Source of the DNA: Pseudolabrys sp. | Lineage (GTDB): Bacteria; Pseudomonadota; Alphaproteobacteria; Rhizobiales; Xanthobacteraceae | NCBI GenBank assembly: GCA_019689975.1 | Contig: JADGGK010000024.1 | Coordinates: 1 to 39,267, forward strand | Direction of reading: 5' to 3' | DNA length: 39,267 nucleotides | Shown here: positions 33,735 through 39,267 of the stretch, piece after piece | How the letters are laid out: each line of letters starts with the position of its first letter | How positions within the stretch are numbered: the stretch's first letter is position 1 | Notes under the pieces: generated by a model | Databases searched by the model: none | Told to the model about the DNA's origin: nothing | The model's input: only the letters and a program-made list of their open reading frames with translations | Made by a program: the position numbers and the translations under genes

Positions 33735-35552
33735 ATGAAACGAAGCGAAATCTCCAAGATCAACCCCAATCCCTTCACCACGCGGCCGGAGATCGAGGGA
33801 ACGTTCGGCGTGGTCGCCTCCACCCACTGGATCGCGACCGCCGTCGGCATGGCGACTCTGGAAAAGGGCGGCAATGCCTTCGATGCCGCCGCCGCCACCG
33901 CGTTCACGCTGCAGGTGGTCGAACCGCATCTGAACGGACCGGGCGGCGACGTGCCGATCATCACATACGACGTCGCGCGCGGGAAGCCGGAGGTGATCTG
34001 CGGCCAGGGTCCCGCCCCCATGGCCGCCACCATTGCGCAGTTCCGCAAGCTCGGGCTCGACATGGTGCCGGGCACCGGCCTCACCGCAGCCTGCGTGCCC
34101 GGCATGTTCGATGCCTGGATGCTGCTGCTGCGCGATTACGGCAGCCTGCGCGTGGCCGATGTGCTCGCCCCGGCCATCTCCTATGCGCGCAAGGGTCATC
34201 CGCTGGCCGAGCGCGCCAGCGCCACCATCGCCGCGGTCGCCGATTTCTTCCGCGCGCACTGGCCGAGCTCGGCCTCGGTCTATCTTCCTGGCAACGAGGT
34301 GCCGGCGCCGGGCGCGCTGTTCGCCAATGTTGCACTGGCGGAGACCTATGCGCGCATCCTGCGCGAGGCGGAGAGCGCGGGCGGCGACCGCGTGCGGCAG
34401 ATCGAGCGCGCGCGCCGGACCTGGTCGCAGGGTTTCGTCGCCGAGGCGATCGACCGGTTCTGCCGCACGCAGGAGGTGATGGACGTCTCCGGCGAACCGC
34501 ATCGCGGCTTGCTCTGCGGTGCCGACATGGCCGCTTGGCAGGCGCGGGTCGAGCCGCCGCTGACCTACGACTATGGCCGCTACACGGTCTGCAAGCCCGG
34601 ACCATGGAGCCAGGGGCCGGTGCTGCTGCAGCAGCTTGCGCTGCTCAAGGGCTTCGACCTCGACGGACTCGATCCGTGCGGGCCCGACTTCATCCATCTC
34701 CAGGTCGAGGCGGCGAAACTTGCTTTCGCCGACCGCGAGAGCTTTTACGGCGACCCCGATTTCGTGCCGGTGCCGGTCGAGACCCTGCTGTCGGAAAGCT
34801 ACAATGCCGAACGCCGCAAGCTCATCGGCGAACGGGCCTCGCTGGCGCTGCAACCGGGCAGGATCGACGGCTTCGGCGCGCCGGTGGAAGTGCATCGCGC
34901 GCAGGCTGCGCGCGCGGCGGTCAGCAGCCTCGGCAGCGGCGAGCCGACCGTGGGCCGCATCGGCGAGGCGATCGGCGATACCGTGCATTTGGACATCGTC
35001 GACCAGGCCGGCAATATGGTGTCCGCCACGCCCTCCGGCGGATGGTTGCAGTCCTCGCCGGTGATCCCCGAGCTCGGCTTCCCGCTGGGCACGCGCGCGC
35101 AGATGTTTTGGCTCGACGAGAAGCACCCGGCCGCGCTGGCGCCCGGCAAGCGTCCGCGCACGACCCTATCGCCCACGCTCGCCTTGCGCGACGGCGAGGC
35201 CTATCTGGCGTGGGGTTCGCCCGGCGGCGATCAGCAGGACCAGTGGATCGCGCAGTTCTTCCTGCGTCACGTGCATGCGGGCATGAACCTGCAGGAAGCG
35301 ATCGATGCCCCGGCCTGGCACTCGGAGCATTTTCCCATCTCGTTCTGGCCGCGCACGGCAAGGCCCGGCGTGCTGGTGGTCGAAAGCCGCCTGAGGGAGA
35401 CGACGATCAAGGCGCTGCGCGAGCGCGGGCACGCGGTGGAGGTCGGCCCGGCCTGGTCGGAAGGCCGCCTCACGGCGGCCGCGCGCGTCGGCTGGCGCCG
35501 GCGCGCGGCCGCCAACCCGCGCGGCATGCAGGGCTATGCGGCCGGCCGGTGA
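33735..35552 (+). CDS. Gamma-glutamyltransferase family hydrolase with altered substrate site
   Basis: This 605-residue N-terminal nucleophile hydrolase has the GGT fold: ATAVGMATLEKGGNAFDAA, VEPHLNGPGGD, the self-cleavage/catalytic Thr416 in GDTVHLDIVD, PGKRPRTTLSPT and GSPGGDQQDQW. The residues that grip the gamma-glutamyl group in E. coli GGT (Arg114-Glu115 in FREMAP) are Gln91-Gly92 here (GQGPAP), and the Asn411 region (TYTLN) is TPSGG. A different acyl/amide substrate is therefore likely. No signal peptide is visible, so it should act in the cytoplasm after import by the adjacent ABC system. The start at 33735 has a weak ribosome binding site. Confidence 0.88.
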   Translation: MKRSEISKINPNPFTTRPEIEGTFGVVASTHWIATAVGMATLEKGGNAFDAAAATAFTLQVVEPHLNGPGGDVPIITYDVARGKPEVICGQGPAPMAATIAQFRKLGLDMVPGTGLTAACVPGMFDAWMLLLRDYGSLRVADVLAPAISYARKGHPLAERASATIAAVADFFRAHWPSSASVYLPGNEVPAPGALFANVALAETYARILREAESAGGDRVRQIERARRTWSQGFVAEAIDRFCRTQEVMDVSGEPHRGLLCGADMAAWQARVEPPLTYDYGRYTVCKPGPWSQGPVLLQQLALLKGFDLDGLDPCGPDFIHLQVEAAKLAFADRESFYGDPDFVPVPVETLLSESYNAERRKLIGERASLALQPGRIDGFGAPVEVHRAQAARAAVSSLGSGEPTVGRIGEAIGDTVHLDIVDQAGNMVSATPSGGWLQSSPVIPELGFPLGTRAQMFWLDEKHPAALAPGKRPRTTLSPTLALRDGEAYLAWGSPGGDQQDQWIAQFFLRHVHAGMNLQEAIDAPAWHSEHFPISFWPRTARPGVLVVESRLRETTIKALRERGHAVEVGPAWSEGRLTAAARVGWRRRAAANPRGMQGYAAGR

Positions 35553-35618
35553 GCCCTTGTCTTTTCATCTCGTTCGGGCATCCTCGGAAACGCTGCAAAT
35601 ATGCGCAGGTGCTGCGTC

Positions 35619-36500
35619 ATGGAGCTGCTTACCACGTCCGAAGCGGCCGCCTATCTTCGCCTCAAGGAACGCAAGATCTATGAGATGGTGGCGGAAGGCA
35701 CGGTGCCCTGCACCAAGGTTACCGGCCGCTGGCTGTTTCCGAAGGCCGAACTCGACCACTGGATCACCGCAAGCGTGTCGCGGCCGGCGGGGCTGAAGCG
35801 GCCCGAGGCTGCGCCGATCGTCGGCGGTAGTCATGATCCGCTGCTCGAATGGGCGCTGCGCGAGAGCGGTTCGGGGCTCGCGAGTCTCGCGGTCGGCAGC
35901 GAGGCGGGCTTGGCGCGCTTCCTCGCCGGCGAGACGATGGCCGCCGGCATTCATCTGCATGCGCTCGAGGATCCCGAGGCGGATGCCAATCTCGCCGCCA
36001 TGCGCGGCCGCAGCGACTTGCAGGATGCGGTGATGATCGGCTTCTGTCGTCGCGAGCAGGGCCTGCTGGTCGCGCCGGGCAATCCGCTCCGGCTGACGAC
36101 GATCGGCGACGTCATCGCCAAGCGCGCACGCTTGGCGCAGCGGCCGAAGGGCGCCGGCGCGCAACTCTTGCTGCTGGCGCTGTTGCATCGCGCGCAGGCG
36201 GACATCGAACGTCTGACGCTTGGCCCCCTGTGCCCGACCGGGCCCGATATCGCGCAGGCGATCCGCGCCGGTCGCGCCGATGCCGGCATCGCGACGCGCG
36301 GCGTCGCCAATGCGGCCGGGCTTGATTTCGTGCCGATCCTGTGGGAGCGGTTCGATTTGGTGATGCGCCAGCGCGACTATTTCCGTCCGCCGCTGCAGGC
36401 GCTGGTGCGCTTTTTCGGTTCCGAGGCGATCGCGGCGCGCGCGCGCGAGTTCGGCGGCTATGATCTCGGGCCGGCGGGAAGCGTGCGCTTCGTGAACTGA
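35619..36500 (+). CDS. Excisionase-type HTH regulator with periplasmic-binding-like domain
   Basis: This 293-residue one-component regulator starts with a MerR/excisionase-type winged helix: MELLTTSEAAAYLRLKERKIYEMVAEG, then KVTGRWLFPKAELDHWI. A PBP-like sensor domain follows from about residue 65 (PLLEWALRESGSGLASLAVGS; GRADAGIATRGVANAAGLDFVPILWERFDLVM). This combination (HTH_17 plus PBP_like) occurs in regulators thought to sense small anions or cofactors related to molybdate and molybdopterin; the ligand here is unknown. ATG 35619 is preferred; an in-frame ATG at 35601 adds MRRCCV. The next gene starts 1 base after its stop. Confidence 0.85.
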   Translation: MELLTTSEAAAYLRLKERKIYEMVAEGTVPCTKVTGRWLFPKAELDHWITASVSRPAGLKRPEAAPIVGGSHDPLLEWALRESGSGLASLAVGSEAGLARFLAGETMAAGIHLHALEDPEADANLAAMRGRSDLQDAVMIGFCRREQGLLVAPGNPLRLTTIGDVIAKRARLAQRPKGAGAQLLLLALLHRAQADIERLTLGPLCPTGPDIAQAIRAGRADAGIATRGVANAAGLDFVPILWERFDLVMRQRDYFRPPLQALVRFFGSEAIAARAREFGGYDLGPAGSVRFVN

Positions 36501-36501
36501 C

Positions 36502-36882
36502 ATGGTCGAGGAAGAGGACGCCTGGCCGAGCGAGCTCAGGCTGCACAAGGACCGCAAGACGCTCACGGTGACGTTCGGCGCGGCCGAGCGCTACGATTTG
36601 CCGGCCGAATATCTGCGCGTGAAAAGCCCGAGCGCGGAGGTGAAGGGCCATTCGCCGCAGGAACGCAAGACGGTCGCCGGCAAACGCGACGTCGCCATTC
36701 TCGAGGTGGTGCCGGTCGGCAACTATGCCGTGCGCCTGGTCTTCGACGACCTGCACTCGACCGGGATCTTCGACTGGAACTATCTGCGCGATCTCGGCCG
36801 CAACCACGCGCGTTACTGGCAGGATTATCTCGACGAGCTTGCGGCGAAGAACCTCAGCCGCGAGCCGCCGGCGCGGCGGTGA
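36502..36882 (+). CDS. DUF971 domain protein
   Basis: This 126-residue protein is essentially a single DUF971 (gamma-butyrobetaine-hydroxylase N-terminal-like) domain: WPSELRLHKDRKTLTV, LPAEYLRVKSPSAEVKGH and VPVGNYAVRLVFDDLHSTGIFDWNYL are all family hallmarks. Usually GH follows the FDD (FDDGHxTG); here it is DDLHSTG, keeping the His. Stand-alone members are linked to iron-sulfur or metal-cofactor maturation in some organisms, but no activity can be claimed here. One base separates it from the HTH-PBP regulator, so they are very probably co-transcribed. Confidence 0.9.
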   Translation: MVEEEDAWPSELRLHKDRKTLTVTFGAAERYDLPAEYLRVKSPSAEVKGHSPQERKTVAGKRDVAILEVVPVGNYAVRLVFDDLHSTGIFDWNYLRDLGRNHARYWQDYLDELAAKNLSREPPARR

Positions 36883-37005
36883 CACTCGTGCACGGCGCGG
36901 CGGTCGCAATTTCGCTCAAAAGGGAGGCGATCCTGGTGCCGATGCATGAGTGACAGCATGAAGCACAGGGCTGGCGATCCGGATCGCGTCGAAGGAAACG
37001 TCATC

Positions 37006-37302
37006 ATGGCCCAGTTTGGCATTCCCCGCAGGCCGGCCGGTCTTGCCGCGAACACGAATGAGCCGCAGCAGGTGAATTGGCGACGCGGCCTGTTCCGCAT
37101 TTGGATTCTCATGTCCGCCGCCTGGATCATGGGCTGGGTGGTTTACCTCGCGCTGCACGCGATCCAGACCGGATTCCGCAGTACCGCCGAGGCTCTTTCC
37201 ATCCCGGTGCTGCTGTTCGGCCCGCCGATCGCGCTCTTCCTCTTCGGGCTTGCGGCCGGCTGGGCCTTCCGTGGCTTCAGGACGGACAAGCCGGGCGGTT
37301 GA
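37006..37302 (+). CDS. Small membrane protein of unknown function (98 aa)
   Basis: The protein has two hydrophobic helices, about residues 29-50 (FRIWILMSAAWIMGWVVYLAL) and 66-87 (IPVLLFGPPIALFLFGLAAG), with a basic C-terminus. It matches no named family known to me. ATG 37006 follows GAAGGAAA at good distance; the frame also has ATG 36946, which would add 20 polar residues and lacks a good ribosome binding site. It is convergent with the tRNA gene. Confidence 0.65.
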   Translation: MAQFGIPRRPAGLAANTNEPQQVNWRRGLFRIWILMSAAWIMGWVVYLALHAIQTGFRSTAEALSIPVLLFGPPIALFLFGLAAGWAFRGFRTDKPGG

Positions 37303-37442
37303 GCGCGGCGCGGGTGCGCGCCAATGGACTGCGCGCCACTGGACGTTGCACGAGCCGTGCCGCCGTGGAGGACGGCCAGGCGCTCGCGGGCGCACGCCGG
37401 CCGCTTCGAGCGCGCGGCGACACGAGCGCGACCGCGCGATCG

Positions 37443-37468
37443 CTTTATGGTGGGCCTTTATGGTGGGC
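37443..37468 (+). repeat. 13-base tandem duplication covering the tRNA 3' end
   Basis: CTTTATGGTGGGC is repeated perfectly head-to-tail at 37443-37455 and 37456-37468. The second copy includes the CCA and part of the acceptor stem of the adjacent tRNA. It may be slippage or a small scar from an integration/excision event at the tRNA end. Confidence 0.7.
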
Positions 37469-37535
37469 GCTGTAGGGATTGAACCTACGACCTCTCCCGT
37501 GTGAAGGGAACGCTCTCCCGCTGAGCTAAGCGCCC
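37461..37535 (-). tRNA. tRNA-Val (anticodon CAC)
   Basis: Read on the - strand, the cloverleaf is complete: acceptor GGGCGCT/AGCGCCC, D stem GCTC/GAGC, anticodon stem TTCCC/GGGAG with loop TTCACAC (anticodon CAC), T stem GTAGG/CCTAC with loop TTCAATC, discriminator A and an encoded CCA at 37461-37463. Length is 75 bases with CCA. It decodes GUG valine codons. A good promoter lies just upstream. Confidence 0.97.
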
Positions 37536-37554
37536 GTGACGACGGGTCGGCGCG

Positions 37555-37583
37555 ATATAAGGAGCGCCTTTACGGAGTGTCAA
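37555..37583 (-). promoter_or_regulatory. Sigma-70-type promoter of the tRNA-Val gene
   Basis: On the - strand TTGACA (37583-37578) and TTATAT (37560-37555) are separated by 17 bases, a near-consensus pair. The predicted start would fall about 10-15 bases before the tRNA 5' end at 37535. Confidence 0.75.
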
Positions 37584-37703
37584 GCGACGCGAATTTCGCG
37601 CTTGCCTGCCCGCCGCTGCGCGATCACCCATGGCGGACGGTCGGCCGCGAACATGTGGGACGCAAACTGCGTTGCGCGGCGCGCCATGCGGGCGGCATAT
37701 CGG

Positions 37704-38993
37704 CTAATTCCGGCGCTTGGGATCGTCCGGGGGCGGAACGCGCGAGGCGTAGGTCTTGAGCGCGCGGATGCGATCGGCAAGATCGCCGCCGCCACCCCGG
37801 TGCTCGGCGAGCGTATCCGCGCCGAGCGCGCCTGCACCGGCAATGTCGCGACCACCTTCCGAAAGAAGGGCCTCGATCGGCGAGCCGGGCCCTTCGAGGG
37901 CGGCGGCAAGCCGCGCGACCTGGGCCGCGACGTCATTGATGCGCTCGCGCAGGAGCGCATTCTCCATGCGCTCGGAAGCCCAGGCCTCCTCGGTTTCGCG
38001 CTTCATCGTCGCGATATCGCGCGCAAGCCGGTCGCGCTCCGCTGCCGTGCGCTCGAGCTCGGCCTGCAACCGTGCGCGGTCGTTCTTGAGGCTTTCAAAA
38101 GTCGCGGCGCTGCTGTTTTCGCGCTCGGCGATCTCGGCGCGCAGCTCCGCCTCGATCTTGCGCGCGAGCGCAAGCTCGTTGCCCAGATGCCTGATCTCGA
38201 CCTCGGCGCGTCCGAGCAGTTTCGCCTGCTCGTTGAGCGTGCGTTCCAGTTCGCTGGCGCGTCGGCCGAGCAGCGCGGCCTCGGCGCGCTGTGCGGATAG
38301 CTGCTGTTCGAGTTCCGCCACGCGGCCGTCGAGAGTCTCCACCTTGCGGCGTTCCGCGTCCAGCTCCCTGGTGGCCGCCGCGAGCTCGACCCGTTCGGCT
38401 TCGCGCCGATTTTCCGCCGCCTTGACGTCCCGCTCGGCGGCAACGAGACGCTCCTTGAACGCCTCGATCTGCGATCTGAGCGCATCGATCTCGCCCTGCC
38501 GTGCGGCGGCGATGCTCGACTGTTCCTCGAGCGCGCCCAGAAGCTTGGCAAGCTGCGCTTCCTTGTCGGCGAGCGCACGCTCGGCCTCGTGCATCGCGGC
38601 GGTCTTCACCGCGACCTCCTCCTCGGTGGCGCGCAGCTGATCGCGCAGCGCTTTGTCGCGCGCTTCCAAGGCGAAGATCGCGGCGGTCTTCTCGCCGAGC
38701 TCGATCTTGAGCCGGTTGATGGCGTCGTTCTTCTTCCCGAGCTCGGCGAGCTGGCTCGTGGTCTTGGCCTTGAGCTGCTCGACGCTCATTTCCAGACGCC
38801 GCGTGGACATGGCGAATTCGGCGCGCAGCTGGTCCTTGTCGGCCTGGATCTCCGCCATCGACGCCGGGGTCGCGGCTTCGAGCCGGCGCATGGTGAGGCG
38901 TACGGCGCGGCCGTGCACGAGCGGAATGATGAGGAGTCCGAGGAGCGCGGCGACCAGGAAGCCGGTACCGAAATACATCAACGCTTCAACCAT
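37704..38993 (-). CDS. Membrane-anchored coiled-coil protein of unknown function
   Basis: This 429-residue protein has one N-terminal membrane span (about 5-26, MYFGTGFLVAALLGLLIIP) followed by about 350 residues of nearly continuous coiled coil rich in Glu, Arg, Ala and Leu heptads, then a short Gly/Pro-rich tail (EHRGGGGDLADRIRAL). It would project as a long rod from the inner membrane; scaffold, cell-shape or division-linked roles are possible, none shown. ATG 38993 places the span at the N-terminus; the frame continues to 39152 but that part is Arg-rich and shares no character. Low-complexity composition makes family naming unsafe. Confidence 0.8.
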   Translation of the reverse strand: MVEALMYFGTGFLVAALLGLLIIPLVHGRAVRLTMRRLEAATPASMAEIQADKDQLRAEFAMSTRRLEMSVEQLKAKTTSQLAELGKKNDAINRLKIELGEKTAAIFALEARDKALRDQLRATEEEVAVKTAAMHEAERALADKEAQLAKLLGALEEQSSIAAARQGEIDALRSQIEAFKERLVAAERDVKAAENRREAERVELAAATRELDAERRKVETLDGRVAELEQQLSAQRAEAALLGRRASELERTLNEQAKLLGRAEVEIRHLGNELALARKIEAELRAEIAERENSSAATFESLKNDRARLQAELERTAAERDRLARDIATMKRETEEAWASERMENALLRERINDVAAQVARLAAALEGPGSPIEALLSEGGRDIAGAGALGADTLAEHRGGGGDLADRIRALKTYASRVPPPDDPKRRN

Positions 38994-39147
38994 GACGCAC
39001 GCCTCCGACGCCTTCCCGACGGGCCGCCTCCATAGCGCCGAGAAAATAGCACGAATCCGACTGACCGCTCGTGAAAATCTTTCCCGCCTGCCGCGCCTGC
39101 GCGGCCGCAAAGGCGGTTTCCTGGAAGGCCGGCGCCGGGACGACGCC

Positions 39148-39229
39148 GTCATTGCGAGGAGCCGCGCAAGCGGCGGCGCGACCCACGGCCGTCATTGCGA
39201 GGAGCCCCGAAGGGGCGACGAAGCAATCC
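39148..39229 (+). repeat. Two adjacent palindromic (REP-like) repeat copies
   Basis: CGTCATTGCGAGGAGC starts at 39148 and again at 39190. Each copy has a small hairpin (GCCGC...GCGGC in the first, GCCCCGAAGGGGC in the second), and the second ends GCGACGAAGCAATCC. The first copy lacks the GAAGCAATCC end. They lie upstream of the coiled-coil gene at the window edge. This element type is common between genes in Bradyrhizobium-like genomes. Confidence 0.75.
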
Positions 39230-39267
39230 AGGCCTTGTCGTGCCGCAGACCCAATGCCCGCATTCGT

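Noticed and set aside
35822-35829. GGCGGTAG, core of the E. coli RfaH ops element
   Set aside because: It lies inside the HTH-PBP regulator gene, far from the polysaccharide locus, and eight bases of this composition are expected by chance in GC-rich DNA.
1-39267. CRISPR array, prophage, insertion sequence, rRNA
   Set aside because: I saw no regularly spaced repeats, integrase, transposase or rRNA-like sequence when reading the window.

Overview
The window is chromosomal DNA from a GC-rich alphaproteobacterium, most likely a member of the Hyphomicrobiales (Bradyrhizobiaceae/Xanthobacteraceae-like). This rests on very high third-position GC, protein families typical of that order (DUF971, HTH-PBP regulator, Rhizobiales-type export proteins) and dispersed palindromic repeats of the form CGTCATTGCGAGGAGC...GAAGCAATCC. 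Assignment below order level is inference.

Region 1 (about 1-18740, all + strand) is a Wzx/Wzy-type exopolysaccharide locus. Its parts are an outer-membrane export lipoprotein, a beta-barrel protein, a Wzz/BY-kinase copolymerase, a NusG/RfaH-like antiterminator, an acyltransferase, a Wzy-like polymerase/ligase, two GT2 and two GT-B glycosyltransferases, an FkbM methyltransferase, a Wzx flippase, a secreted protein of unknown function and a WecG/TagA/CpsF transferase. Many genes are coupled by ATGA/GTGA overlaps. No initiating phosphoglycosyltransferase and no nucleotide-sugar synthesis genes are in view. Two long non-coding leaders (1-781 and 2900-3645) carry AT-rich islands and short repeats. 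A wrecked second acyltransferase sits at 17741-17856.

Region 2 (19168-22307, +) is a tight three-gene operon: a Gfo/Idh/MocA dehydrogenase, a DUF993 aldolase-like protein and a sugar-phosphate-isomerase-like TIM barrel. The set looks like an uncharacterised oxidise-isomerise-cleave pathway for a sugar or cyclitol.

Region 3 (22654-27861, - strand) is a four-gene acyl-CoA operon: two half-size acyl-CoA dehydrogenases, an ADP-forming acyl-CoA synthetase and a crotonase-fold enzyme that lacks both catalytic glutamates of true hydratases. Divergent from it, region 4 (28067-35552, +) encodes a complete Dpp/Opp-type ABC importer followed by a gamma-glutamyltransferase-family hydrolase whose glutamate-recognition residues are replaced. 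Regions 3 and 4 together suggest import, amide hydrolysis and beta-oxidation-like breakdown of an acylated or amidated compound.

Region 5 (35619-39267) holds an excisionase-type HTH/periplasmic-binding-like regulator, a DUF971 protein, a small membrane protein, a tRNA-Val(CAC) with a clear promoter on the - strand, a membrane-anchored coiled-coil protein (-) and a pair of palindromic repeats at the window end. No CRISPR array, intact insertion sequence, prophage or rRNA gene was seen.
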